Part shown: positions 1-10,333 of the stretch, piece by piece
How the letters are laid out: every line of letters begins with the position of its first letter
How positions within the stretch are numbered: position 1 is the first letter of the stretch
Source of the DNA: Erythrophleum ivorense
Lineage: Eukaryota; Streptophyta; Magnoliopsida; Fabales; Fabaceae
Direction of reading: 5' to 3'
Length of the DNA stretch: 64,000 nt
Assembly (NCBI GenBank): GCA_026724425.1
Contig: JAIUCV010000576.1
Location: 1 to 64,000, forward strand
The notes under the pieces: generated by a model
The model's database searches: none
What the model saw: only the letters and a program-made list of their open reading frames with translations
What the model was told of the DNA's origin: nothing
Program-made: the position numbers and the translations under genes

Positions 1-234
1 TACTTAAGCAATTTATAAATGTAAGAGGACTTTGAAGATATTTGTTTTTTTTTTATTTTAATTAACTTTATATGAGATTAACAAAATATTAAGATATTAT
101 TTCATTACAAAATTTACACATTAAATAAATAGTAGAAGAATTCAATAATTAAATAAAATAAATGTAACATTTCTAAAACCTTTTAGAATTTTAAAACTCC
201 TCCAGCCTGCGCATGGCGCGGGCCAACCACCTAG
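1..234 (+). mobile_element. Helitron 3' terminus (element continues to the left)
   Basis: The sequence ends with a GC-rich hairpin (CCTGCGC, loop ATG, GCGCGGG at about 206-222, one G.T pair) followed about nine bases later by CTAG at 231-234 and then T. That is the normal right end of Arabidopsis-type Helitrons: hairpin, short spacer, CTRR, insertion between A and T. The interior (1-200) is AT-rich with no visible gene. The TC start must lie outside the window, so family and autonomy are unknown. Confidence 0.65.
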
Positions 235-647
235 TATGATGTATTAACATGTTTGGTGAGAGAGAGAAAGTAAAAAAGTTATATTTTCTTCTTTATATCA
301 CAAGGTACATTTGTATATCTTGTTGGCGTGAGAATGAATCTGCTCTATCTTTCTTCTGATTGTGAAAAAAACTTGGCCTTTTGTTGTGTGTTGCCTTGTG
401 CACTTACCCCCAGCTCCTCCACCACAACCACTTCCAAGCATTAGGAGAGAAAGAAACATAAGGAGGATAGTCTCAATAGCTTCAAACTGATCCTATTAAC
501 GGAACAAGGTCCTGCTAAAAGAATCAAGTTCTAAGTTTCATCAACATCGTTTCTTCGATCATCTTCTTTTTTCAATTTTCTTTTTGCTGCTATGTAGTAA
601 TATTTATTCAACAAAAAAAAACTCTCTACAGTCAATGTAACCTTTTA

Positions 648-883
648 GAGCATTGGTATTGCACAGATTTAGAGGGGTTTTATTCTCAAAAAAATAAAAA
701 TAATGATATGGCGCTGACGTGGCGAGATCAAAGAGAGAATCGATTATATGAGAACAACCGATTCTAACACAGCCTTGTCAAATGTCACTAGCCGATTGAC
801 ACATTGTTTTTATTTTCTTTTTTCGAAAATCGTTTTTCTTTTAATTAATAAACAAGTTTAAATAGCCTACAATAATGATGCTC
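648..883. mobile_element. degenerate PIF/Harbinger-like MITE
   Basis: A left end beginning GAGCATTGGTATTG is matched in inverted, imperfect form by CAATAATGATGCTC ending at 883. The left flank is TTA (645-647); the right flank no longer shows TTA. The interior shares blocks with the better preserved element at 59411-59680: an ATGG..GCGCTGA.GTGG stretch near the left third and a GAAAATC..TTT stretch near the right end. The two therefore look like members of one family. There is no coding capacity. Confidence 0.5.
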
Positions 884-1060
884 TGTTTACTTCTATTACC
901 CATTTTTGTCTACACCAACTTTGTTTCTTAAGAATTGTTTGGCTTCATTTGTGTAACTGTGAATAATGCACAAAATATACACACTTTACAAATTTGCGTA
1001 AGGTATCACAAAATCACTGACTCTTCTTCGCAAGTGAAACCTTCTTAAGACTAAAGATTT

Positions 1061-1477
1061 TTATACATAAGATGTCAATGTCTTACAGACGTCTTGTGAA
1101 ACCTCTTTAAGACTAAAGATTTTTACACATAAGATTTTTATATTTAAGAACTTGACCTCAGACACTGTCACAACAACTTCATCAGGCTTCAAGGGTACAT
1201 TGTGGAGAAATACACGGCTTGGATAGCAACATCCTATTGCAACAACATCATTATTTCCATTATGGTTGATCAAGTTGCACTTGAAAGGCTCATTTACCAC
1301 TTGAGATGGAGGTAGTGGCTTCTCTGCCTTCTTCTTGGACTCCTTAAGCTTTGCGATCTCTTCAGTCTGAAAAGGAGAAGATTGAGGCTGTGACTCCTCG
1401 AACTCGACATAATTACCATTATCAACATCTTCTTCTTCGTGCTCACTGGGATCATTTGGGGTCGCTTCTTGAGTCAT
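1061..1477 (-). pseudogene. transposon-associated protein fragment
   Basis: An open frame of 138 codons begins with a very acidic, Glu-rich stretch, then a Lys-rich helix (residues 40-55), then a segment with KCNLINHNG..DVVAIG and FLHNVPLKPDEVVVTV. This pattern resembles the C-terminal accessory domain of plant En/Spm-related transposon proteins (KC.LL.W...VVAEG...VHHVPLGP...V.V). The tail after residue 110 looks like read-through of AT-rich DNA. It is a fragment, not a complete transposase. The assignment rests on motif resemblance only. Confidence 0.35.
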
Positions 1478-1950
1478 GTGCGGGGCAGGCTTTAATAGGG
1501 GCCTTTCCGAGTCTTGAAAAATCTAGTGCAAAGGACATGCTGTATAAAGCAAGAAGGGCGCTAAGGCCGCCACCAGCTCGCACACCGTGACCCTGACCAC
1601 CACCAGGAGCAGCACACGCACAAGATGACCAATTGGGACTGGTACGCCATGATCATCAACGCTGAGGAGGTTGAGGAGGACATCAACGACTGAAGAAAGA
1701 GATGGAGGATTCAGAATCAGACTAATCTGAACGAGTTTGTAAAAAACCTTGCTTTATCTTCTTTTGAGACTGTTTTTGTTAAGTTTGCACAACTAAAAAA
1801 AACTAGTAAATAAGCAAGCTTTCGGGTTTTGAATCAAATAGTTTGACCAATCATGGCTTATATCTTAATATTATTGTTATTATGAAGGGATAAGTAGTAT
1901 TCAATCATCGCATTGGATTAAAAATATTTTCTAGTACTAAAAACTTTTAC
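1478..1950. other. unresolved degenerate coding-like stretch
   Basis: At 1620-1695 the plus strand has a short open reading with TNWDWYAMIINAEEVEED and then a stop, followed by an acidic KKEMEDSESD run in the same frame. It looks like the C-terminus of an old coding sequence, but I do not recognise the family. The rest is AT-rich without structure I can support. Confidence 0.25.
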
Positions 1951-2125
1951 ATGGTTAAAAACATAAACTTGTCCGTGGAAGGACAATGTCAGTTGATCTC
2001 GACTGTCACTGCCACGGTCTACAACTTCACCGCGGTGAGAAGGAATGTCTGTCTCCAGCTCCACTCCCTCGTTCATCACACCATCACCATGCTCATCTAT
2101 CATTCTGTCACCATTGTCGAGATTC
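1951..2125 (-). pseudogene. ZML/ZIM-type GATA factor fragment (TIFY region)
   Basis: The minus strand encodes an acidic segment with DEHGDGVMNEGVE, ETDIPSH, GEVVDRG and then DQLTLSFHGQVYVF. This is the N-terminal part of plant ZML1/ZML2 (TIFY-domain, CCT and GATA zinc finger transcription factors), where the equivalent is ETDIPSHPG..GEVVDRG..DQLTLSFQGQVYVF. The TIFY core is present as TLSFHG. Everything downstream (rest of TIFY, CCT, GATA finger) is missing; the frame runs into unrelated codons after VYVF. ZML1 lies elsewhere on the same A. thaliana chromosome arm as I recall, so a duplicated or transposed fragment is likely. Confidence 0.75.
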
Positions 2126-2171
2126 CTCTGTTTTTTGCTCTGTTTCTCTCTGTAATCTTGATTTCTCTTAC

Positions 2172-2444
2172 AGGAAAACGGTGAAGTCATTCATACAAGG
2201 CTTCCTTCCGGGGACTGCACTGAAGATCTTTCTCATCGTCCTCCCGAGTATACTGATGCTAATGTCGAAATTCGAAGGCTTCATTAGCAAGTCTTCGTTG
2301 GAAAGAAGATGTGCGAGCAGATACTACATGTTCCAGTTCATAAACGTTTTCCTGTGTAGCATCATCGCCGGCACATCGCTTCAGCAACTTAACAGCTTCT
2401 TGAACCAATCTGCGACCGAGATCCCGAAGACGATAGGTGTGTGA
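2172..2444 (+). pseudogene. OSCA/ERD4 (DUF221) mechanosensitive channel fragment
   Basis: Downstream of a splice-acceptor-like TTCTCTTACAG, the plus strand encodes TVKSFIQGFLPG, ALKIFLIVLPSILMLMSKFEG, SLERR, ASRYYMFQFINVFLCSII and QSATEIPKTIGV. This is the pore-region block conserved in plant OSCA/CSC1-like calcium-permeable osmosensing channels (VKSFIQGFLPGIALKIFL...SKFEG.IS.SSLERRAA.RYY.F...NVFLGSII.GTA). Only one exon-sized piece of a roughly 750-residue protein is present, ending at a stop after IGV. The acceptor shows it came from genomic DNA, not cDNA. It lies tail to tail against the ZML fragment. Confidence 0.8.
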
Positions 2445-2745
2445 GTGTCAATTCGATTCTGCCAATTAATTAAAAACATAGCGAATTCAACAATTCCACC
2501 TAACAATGGGAGAGAAGAGGGAAACGAAAAGGGTAAACAGAGAGAGGCGAGCGAAAAAGGAACCTCTTTTGATTTATTTTTGTTTCCTTTTGGTCTGAGT
2601 TCTGATGGTTGATTTGATAATATTTTCCAATTTTCCTATTACAGAAATAAATTCCCTTCTCAAGAAACGGCTCCGTTTTATTAAAGCCTGTTATAGAGAA
2701 AATAGCAAGCTCAGAAAATGGGCTTAAGGCCTTTTTCCCCTCATC
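2445..2745. other. intergenic, no gene seen
   Basis: AT-rich with a purine-rich block at about 2505-2570. I see no open frame with coding character and no terminal repeats. Confidence 0.5.
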
Positions 2746-3256
2746 TTTGATTTCTCAACAGAGAAATGTGTACCTGTAACCTGTGCCTCTTCCCTATCCG
2801 TGTAAAATTGATAATGCTATTCCTGCAGCTGCATGTGTTTCCGTTGTTAAAGACGCGAAACTTTCGGTCAAGTTACAGCTCGAAAAAACATCCAAGACTG
2901 AGATATGGGTGTCAAATAAGTTTGATGAGACTGAAACCACCACCCAAGTGGTGTCATGGAACAAGGTCTTATCATTGAAATTGAGCCCTGATCTTCAACT
3001 TTGTGAGATGGCAACGTTCTTGCTCGACGAGGAGAAGAAGGTCGTCGTGATTTATGTGAATTGGATGGACTATGAAGACGACCCCGAGTACAAGAGCAAA
3101 GAGATGATATACATTGTTGGGGAGGACAATGAAGTCACACAAGTGGATTTTGGAATAGAGGAACATCCTCTAGGTCAGGTAGGTATCCTAAATTATGTTC
3201 CGAGTTTGGTTCAAATGGAGCAAGCTGGAAGCAAAAGGAAAAGAGGTGACTTCTGA
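2746..3256 (+). pseudogene. F-box protein, C-terminal FBA_1 fragment
   Basis: The open part from 2783 encodes the end of an F-box associated (FBA_1) domain: ACVSVVKDAKLSVKLQLEKT, EIWVSNKFDE, VVSWNKVLSLKLSPDLQL, then ATFLLDEEKKVVVIYVN and a basic C-terminus KRKRGDF with a TGA stop. No F-box or N-terminal half lies upstream. Compared with the matching piece at 12057-12300 there is a duplicated ACCTGT-type insertion at about 2772-2780 that shifts frame. Proteins of this family are substrate adaptors of SCF ubiquitin ligases; this one is broken. Confidence 0.75.
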
Positions 3257-3899
3257 AATGTAATCTCATTTCTTCTCTTTATGTATTTTGGAGCATCTCT
3301 AATCTGATATTTTATTAAGATGTGGTCTTTTAAAAAGAACCTATTGTTAATGGAAAAAATAGCAATTTTGATTAAGGTTTGCTTGGCATAGTCATCAGTG
3401 GAAAAAACCTTTTTGGTTTCAGGGTTGGTAATTTGTTTGATAAAGGTCAACTAATAGCCTCTGTTTTTACACATAATCCTTATTCATAAAATATGATAAT
3501 ATCTTAAAGTAAACCTACAGTTTCATTAAGTCTGGTACTCTTGTATAAAATATAATTATATTTTGTCAGTTTTCTGTTTAACCTACTCGTGAGAATTTCC
3601 TGGAGAAGGTTGATGAACTGGTAAGGTTTTGGTTCCTTTCTTGTAGCAGGTTTGCATTGTTTGACATTTCAGAATGAGACGCTCAACAGAATTGATTGAA
3701 TTTATCTTTTCTCAACCAAAACTTGGAGCAGTTAAAGCTCATTTCTTTTCTTCATAAATACTTTAAATCTCATCTCTTTATTGATCTGACATTGTAGTCT
3801 CATCAAAAGTTTGTTCCTTTTGTTAGGAAATCTCTAAAAGTGTGAAACTTTTGTAGCCTGTTTCCATTTTGGATAAAAAAAAAAAAACAGAGAGGTTAC
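3257..3899. other. intergenic / 5' flank of the EEP gene
   Basis: Between the F-box remnant and the EEP start. A GGAGCATCTCTAATC stretch at about 3290 resembles one MITE terminus, but no matching opposite end was found. About 750 bp of this interval (3025-3775 including the F-box tail) is deleted in copy B. Confidence 0.4.
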
Positions 3900-5762
3900 A
3901 TGCTGTGTGTGTTTAGAAGGAAGCTTCGTTGCCTTTTTACAAGACTAAGATGGGTCATCAAGAAACGAGTGAAGGCCAGAGTTATTGTCAGAAGGTTGAG
4001 GAAAGCAAAGTGGAGAGCTCGGCGAAAGGAGAGCCCAGAAACCGAGATTTCTTCCATCCATCTGAGCTCAAACACAAGAAGACATATTCGTGTTGCCACG
4101 TTTAATGTGGCAATGTTCTCGCTTGCGCCTGTCGTGCATAACATGGAGGAGGAAACAGCTTTGTTTGGTCATGTAGATAGCAACAACAACACAAGCCCTT
4201 CTCCAACAGGGATTCTAAAGCAGTCTCCTTTGCATTCTTCTGCAGTCAAGAAACCAAAGGTCTGCATTAATCTCCCAGACAATGAGATCTCTTTAGCACA
4301 AAGCTACAGCTTTCTGAGCATGGTGGAGAAGGACGGGAAGGAAAACAGGGGAAGCATCTCGATGAGATCTCCTGTGTGTCTTCCGTCTTGTTGGTGGGAC
4401 CAAGAAAGCTTTAACGGATACAGCAGCAGAAGAAGCATAGCCGAGTTGCTAGGAGAGTTGAATGCAGACGTTTTGGCCTTGCAAGATGTGAAAGCAGAGG
4501 AAGAGAATCATATGAAGCCTTTATCGGATTTGGCTTCCGCATTAGGTATGAAGTATGTGTTTGCAGAAAGCTGGGCACCGGAGTATGGTAATGCCATACT
4601 GTCAAAATGGCCCATCAAGAAATGGAGAGTTCAGAGAATCGCCGATGCTGATGATTTCAGGTGGTTGAATAATCTCTCTGCTTGTCTTACATTGATCTTC
4701 CTCTTTCCACTATATCATTTTGCCATAAACTTCAATGCTATAACAACCTGAAGTATTGATTCTTAGATGTATAGTTTTGTAGAGTTAGGTGGTGCATTTT
4801 TGTTTCCCAAATCTAAAATAGTGTTTCAAGTTTGAACAAGTTCAAATTAAATTAAGGTTATAGGAGCCAAAAGAGATGCAATGTTTTTTGTTCTGTCCTG
4901 TTCTGAAATGTGTTCTGTTCTGAAACACTGGTTTTTGTGTGCAGGAATGTGTTGAAGGTGACTATAGAGGTCCCATGGGCTGGAGAAGTAAACGTGTATT
5001 GTACTCAGCTTGACCATCTAGATGAGAACTGGAGGATGAAGCAAGTCGATGCGATTACTCGAGGAGACGAATCTCCACACATCTTGCTAGGAGGCTTGAA
5101 TTCTCTAGATGGCTCTGATTATTCCATAGCAAGATGGAATCACATCGTAAAGGTAAAATATTGTTAGATATCACAAACTAAAGTATCTAAGATCGATCTT
5201 AAAACTCATAACTTAGTTTGTTTACATATATAACCAAAAACAGTATTACGAGGACTCTGGAAAGCCAACGCCGAGAGTTGAAGTGATGAGATTTCTCAAA
5301 GGAAAAGGATATTCAGATTCAAAAGAATACGCAGGAGAATGTGAACCTGTAGTCATTATTGCTAAAGGCCAAAGTTAGTTTCTCTGTTTCTCTATTTTGA
5401 TTCTTCCATTATTATATATATATATATATAATATATATATATATACCAAATCATAGTTTTAATTTCTTGATCTTGATGATGCAGATGTACAAGGAACATG
5501 CAAGTACGGGACACGAGTGGACTACATTATGACATCTCCAGAGTCACCTTACGAGTTTGTTCCAGGCTCTTATTCAGTTGTTTCTTCCAAAGGTACTTCT
5601 GATCATCATATAGTCAAAGTCGATTTAGTTATAGCCAAAGATCGATCTCGAGGCAGCTTCAAACATTCTCGCAAGAAAGCTAAGCAGAAGATCATCCGGA
5701 TCAAAGCTAATTTGATGTCGCAAGATTCATGGAAATTAGGAAATCTGATGATGTCTTCATAA
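3900..5762 (+). CDS. endonuclease/exonuclease/phosphatase (DNase I-like) family protein
   Basis: I build four exons: 3900-4660, 4945-5152, 5244-5373 and 5485-5762, all with GT-AG introns and continuous frame, giving 458 residues. It matches the A. thaliana At3g21530-type protein by order and content. The first 60 residues are extremely Arg/Lys-rich. The EEP fold follows: RVATFNVAMFSL, LNADVLALQDVKAEEE, EYGNAILSKWPI, VYCTQLDHLDENWR, HILLGGLNSLDGSDYS, KYGTRVDYIM and TSDHHIVKVDL. The terminal SDH histidine is present. The usual catalytic Glu of LQEV reads Asp, and the GDxN motif reads GGLN, so nuclease activity is doubtful. Intron 3 carries an (AT)n run at about 5413-5446. The ATG is shared with the remnant in copy B. 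Confidence 0.88.
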
Positions 5763-5982
5763 AGTTTGTCTAATGAACTTTCATATTCTATGATATGATG
5801 AACACACAACAGCTAAAAGGAACTCTTTGTTTATAAGATGACGTTTTATTCTAATATATTATAAGATTACAAATAACTAAATTAATGTTTTAAACAAACA
5901 AATCGTGATATTCTTTTATAATATACAACGAATCTTGACAAATACTACAACAATTTAGAAGAAACGATATAAGCAACACATC

Positions 5983-6594
5983 TTAGGCAGGGAGAGAATC
6001 CTTCTTGGTCTCCTCTACCTCCTCACTAGCCGGAGCATACCCGAGTCCGTTCCGTTTGCTTGGAAACAAGGCGAAGATAGAGGCCGAGGCAACGCCTACG
6101 GCTGGAGGTAAGGCCATGACCAAAGTCTTTTGTGTTTCCCGGAACCGTGGATAAAAGCAGCTTGCGGTATTAGCGTCAAGCAACACCAGTGTCCCAAACA
6201 CAGCCAACACGAAAACCGCGTGGACGAAATCCGCGATCCTTAGCTTGTACTTGGACAAGTCCACGGATCCTGGTTCCGCATAGGTCCAAAGACCCTTCTT
6301 GGTGACTATACCGTACTTTCTTGATCCGTCAGGGCCTCTGAAACTATCGGTGAAGCATGTGAACACGCATGAGAAGCTGCATATAGCGACTAGAATGCTT
6401 GACATGACCTTATTTACCGTGGAGCATTCACCATCGTTAGTGAGGAGAGGGTTGAGTAAAAGGTAGATAAAGAGTGTTCCTGTTGGGAGAAGCTTTATGA
6501 GACTCTCTAGGCCTGTGAGGGATTTGTTTGCCATTGATTCCGATGAATTTGGAGAGTTTGTTTTGGGGATGAGCAAAGAAGAAGCTTCGGACAT
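5983..6594 (-). CDS. DMP1: DMP1-type DUF679 membrane protein, copy A (full length)
   Basis: A single-exon gene of 203 residues, the usual length for DMP1. An N-terminal SSLLIP di-leucine-like signal at residues 5-10 precedes a second in-frame Met at residue 21 (MANKSLTGLES). Four hydrophobic segments follow at about 36-52, 62-82, 118-140 and 155-175, and the tail is polar (EEVEETKKDS). DMP proteins remodel endomembranes; DMP1 is senescence-associated. In A. thaliana, DMP1 is reported to yield a tonoplast form from the first Met and a plasma-membrane form from the downstream Met by leaky scanning; both starts are intact here. The gene is convergent with the EEP gene, 220 bp apart. Confidence 0.93.
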   Translation of the reverse strand: MSEASSLLIPKTNSPNSSESMANKSLTGLESLIKLLPTGTLFIYLLLNPLLTNDGECSTVNKVMSSILVAICSFSCVFTCFTDSFRGPDGSRKYGIVTKKGLWTYAEPGSVDLSKYKLRIADFVHAVFVLAVFGTLVLLDANTASCFYPRFRETQKTLVMALPPAVGVASASIFALFPSKRNGLGYAPASEEVEETKKDSLPA

Positions 6595-6655
6595 GGGCTC
6601 AAAGCTAGAGTTAGATTGTATAATAAAATATGAAGTGTGTTCTTGGTTTTATGCG

Positions 6656-6663
6656 TATTTATA
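6656..6663 (-). promoter_or_regulatory. TATA box of DMP1 copy A
   Basis: On the minus strand this reads TATAAATA, 62 bp upstream of the ATG. The same element is kept in copy B at 13500-13507. Confidence 0.6.
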
Positions 6664-9053
6664 GAAGGATTAGAGATGATATAACCCATTGATCCGGTCC
6701 GAGATGTTGTGTCTAACACCGTAGGAAAAACTAGTAATGAACTTGACCAAGTCACATTGTTACGTTTGTTTTATAAGTCTACACATGAAGACTCAATAAT
6801 GCTGAAATGGTTGATTATTATTGTATATGAAAAAATATTTAAGTTTTGGACCTAAAGGAGAAGAATTTTCTAAGGTGTTGAAGCAAGTTTGGCAATGAAT
6901 TTTGACTGAATCTAAATAGAAATTTCTTTTGGGTCCCAAAAATTTGTATGACTATTGGGTTATATATTAACTTGAGCTCGACACAACACGGTTTAGCAAA
7001 AGTCCATGTCATATAACATACACCGAATTTGATTGTTGTTTTGTGTGTGTGTTTAAATGTTAATATGTGCTGTTAACAAAGTTTACATTCAGTGCAACAT
7101 TAAAGTTTTCTGTTATCAAACATACTTTATAAACGTGAAATGCAAATGGATAGAGAATATGAGCTTCGTTTTTTTTTTTTTTTCCGTTTAGATTGATTAA
7201 CATTTGTGTATGCATGTTAAAACAAAACTAGCTAGTGCACTTGAATGTGTTTTATTTTTTATTTATATCAAAAACATATTTTGAAACTGTGAATTACATA
7301 ATATTTTGATATTGTTTTTGCGACTTTGCGTTGAGATTCCAAAATGGATTGTTTTCAAAATATTGTGTTCTTTGTTTAATACAAATATAACATTTTAACA
7401 TCTAAACGTCCCTTTTTTTTTGTTACCTTTGAATCATCCAAACTCCTAATAAGCACATACGAACACATGATAGAATCGACACGTCAGTTATGTTTTCTTG
7501 TGTAAATTGAACTTAACCTGAAGTTGGTTATGAACCAAAAAAATGAACTACCTTGTCATGTATGTTCACTTTTATTTATTTCGGGTAAATAAAATTCACA
7601 ATTGGCTGCTTCTACAGTGACTTAATTTTACCTTTATACATATTAAATTTTAAATTGGCTATTGGCTATTGGCTAATGATTTTCTTATGTTAAATTGCTT
7701 GCAGATATGGGTGAGTGCATATTCTTTCTTGACTTTTTACGTATTTGCTAATAACTAATTAGGAAGCACAGTTTTACTTTTATACGGAGATAATGTAAGA
7801 TAGCAAATTCATAATAAGATTTGAAAGGTCCATTAGTGATGGAGCAGCCTCTAAGAGCACCACTCATATTAAAAGTCTAGTTTAATTTTATAATTAATTT
7901 CAAGTTAAAAAATAAACTAGGCCAATTAAAGAGTGACACCAATCTTGCCCAATCACACGGAAAATGAAGTAGCGGTTGAAAAGATGAGATTGGTGTGCAT
8001 GAGATAGACCCAAATATATTTAAAATCTCACTTAAAACTAATAGTGTATGTTACTATATAACGAATATGAGTCATTGCATTTATTGTTAGCTGATTTTGA
8101 AATAGAAATACATGAATTTTGAAAACAAAAGGAGTTTGTGCTGGTTTAAAGGTCAGTTTGCGTCCATAATTTGACAGCGTATAAAACCGATTTAGTTAAC
8201 TTGTAGTTATGAGAACTTATTGTTTCCACCAATTAAACTTGCTACTGATTATTGTAACTTCATTTGTCTCTACATATAAGGAAATATCGGAGAGAAGTAA
8301 AAGAGTTGGACAATTTAAGAGTTAGAAGAAATTTAGAGAAAACAAAAATTGTTTTGAAGAGAAAAAACTTTTAGAAATCAACTACAAAAGCACTTGAACA
8401 GTGTCAAGAAGTTGATTTCTGTTAATTGTGATTTCTTTTCCAATCTCTAAGTCAAAATTTCGGCCAATGCCGAGCCTATGATCAGTATAATTGAGTTAAG
8501 GTATGTGTTCTACAAAAATGTTTGGCCCGTGGTATTTCAAAGTAACACACTTCAAAAATGAGTTTATCAAGTCATAACACACTTGATAAACTCAATACTG
8601 TACGTTACGATTTTGTGAGAGATCATATTCTAAATAAACTAACCAATCAATGATTTATTAGAATAAAGAAATGAGTTTTATAATAAATCAAATACTAGTC
8701 GGACAAAATCAGCTAGAATCAAGTTCAAAATACTATAAAAGTTTCCCCAAAGAGAGGCTATTGGAAAGAAAGATACATTGGATAAGTTTTTAACAAACAA
8801 AAGAAGAAGAAATCTTCAATTGAAAATCATTGTCAAGGACTCAAGGTTTTATGTGAGCGCACGTTAAAAATGACAAAATTCTTAATTTATTATACAGATA
8901 TATGACCTGGCGTTGGTATTATTATGGTCCCTGCATGTGTCCAAGAACCTCATGTTTAACATTTTTTTGGTTGACTTTATTTTGTTCTTTTGTAAGAGTT
9001 TTTTATTTTTTATTTTTGTCCATTTAACCGAAATTTTCCTTTAATTTGCTACA
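6664..9053. other. duplicated intergenic DNA, copy A
   Basis: Collinear with 13508-18460 except for two large differences: about 415 bp present only in B (14789-15205), and about 2.13 kb with AHP1 present only in B. The A join is at ATACATTG|GATAAG near 8779, where both B flanks carry ATTG. No complete gene remains. Confidence 0.8.
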
Positions 9054-9293
9054 ACTGGTACAGCCTTTTCTTCTTGAACGCCCCGATTAAGAGCCAAAGA
9101 ATTTCCTGCCGCTATCATATAATATTCATCTTGCTCGGACACATTGAGTACATCCTATACAGGTATCATAAATTTTTACTGAATGTGACATAGGATCTAT
9201 AGTTTTTTGAATGTCGAGGAATCCTTCATCAGTGGTTGTGAATAACTTATTTTTCTCAATCTTTTCGACCTTGGTTCCGTAGGAGCACGTCCG
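9054..9293 (-). other. nuclear plastid DNA insertion (psaC and rpoB pieces)
   Basis: The flanks join without this insert in copy B (near 18455). On the minus strand, 9191 down to 9132 encodes [17 protein letters not shown] plus VRA, the exact start of plastid PsaC with the first Cys motif. It is fused directly to 9131-9056, which encodes [17 protein letters not shown] and QEEKAVPV, a conserved stretch of the plastid RNA polymerase beta subunit (RpoB). The remaining 9192-9293 is probably the psaC upstream region or a third plastid piece; I could not place it. The pieces are not adjacent in chloroplast genomes, so this is a composite NUPT. Confidence 0.85.
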
Positions 9294-10333
9294 ATTCGAT
9301 ACTTAATTGTATTGTTTAGCTTTTCTGATCATCGTTTTGTTCTTAAGTAACTTTAAAGTCTTTAATAGTCCCGCTGACATAAAAATGTAACTTTATTACT
9401 TTCTTTTACTGTATTTTTCCTCTTTAATCTGGTTTTAAACTGATCTCTTTTTTATTTGATTAAGCATCCCAATCAAAACGTCTTTAATTAAATATGCATT
9501 AATTTGTTGCTCTAAGCATAGAGGGGATCATGTATTTTGGTGAAAGTCACATGCATACAAGATGACTAAAGACACAAGAGGTTGACCGAGAGACTTTAAG
9601 AAATCAACTAGAAAGGCACTTACGAAGAATTGCCTATAATTGCCTACCAGACATCGTCCGTTACATAGTATAATTAGTTACGAGCAACTAGTCAAACGTT
9701 ATTAACTAACTAGTCTTAAAATACGACTATTTAACTCACATAAAACACATGCAGAATGTGTGGTTTATATTTAGAGGTTTTTTCTTGTAGTGAGTTACGT
9801 TACGTATATGATGCGTGGATGTGACATTATTTTCATAGAAATCTCTCATAGTTTGGGTTGCTTACGACTTTCGTACTTAACATTTTTCAGCAGCTCGAAT
9901 ATGAACGTGAAACATGCATTATATTTTAGTGTTTGTGCAAATGCAAAGGTTTTTTACATCTTAAATTTGTTCAGGCTAACCATTTTTACAAATACATCTT
10001 AAAATTTGAGTATCGTTTAAAAATTATAAGTATTGGCATCGGATCATCAATTAAAAGTAAAAAATGTTATGTAATTTCAATATTTATCTTTTCTAGTATT
10101 TTTATTCCTCTTCCTTCAATTCTAGATATCTCTCCACCATTTGCCACCCCCACCACCACTAATCACCATCAATCAATCATGAAAGATATGTGACATGTCT
10201 AGTCAATAAGAATTTTTTTAAAATACATATTTTCTTATAAATTGGGTGATTGCTTTCAACTCAACTACAGCTCTTGTCGTGGGTCTTCCGTAGAATTTCT
10301 CAAATGGCTCTCTCTGCATTTGCCTTTCCTTCT
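9294..10333 (+). pseudogene. DXPS1 promoter and first ten codons, copy A
   Basis: The sequence matches the DNA upstream of DXPS1 (18460-19530), including ATG at 10304 and the codons for MALSAFAFPS. At 10334 the match stops and antisense F-box sequence begins. The fused frame would add 16 unrelated codons and end at TAG 10382-10384. The upstream region looks complete, so transcription into the F-box fragment in antisense orientation is possible. Confidence 0.8.

Larger units (their letters stand above)
2746..10333. repeat. tandem segmental duplication, copy A
   Basis: This block aligns in order and orientation with 12057-19530. Shared blocks include the F-box C-terminal piece, the EEP first exon with its 5' flank, the EEP stop region and 3' flank, all of DMP1 with about 2 kb upstream, and the DXPS1 upstream region with its first ten codons. 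The left edge is at TTTGATTTCTCAACAG (2746); the right edge is after CCTTTCCTTCT (10333). Relative to copy B it lacks about 2.13 kb holding AHP1 (junction near 8779-8782) and has an extra plastid-derived insert near 9054-9293. Confidence 0.9.

Noticed and set aside
1351..1590. 79-codon plus-strand open frame
   Set aside because: Overlaps the antisense transposon-protein remnant and has no recognisable content.
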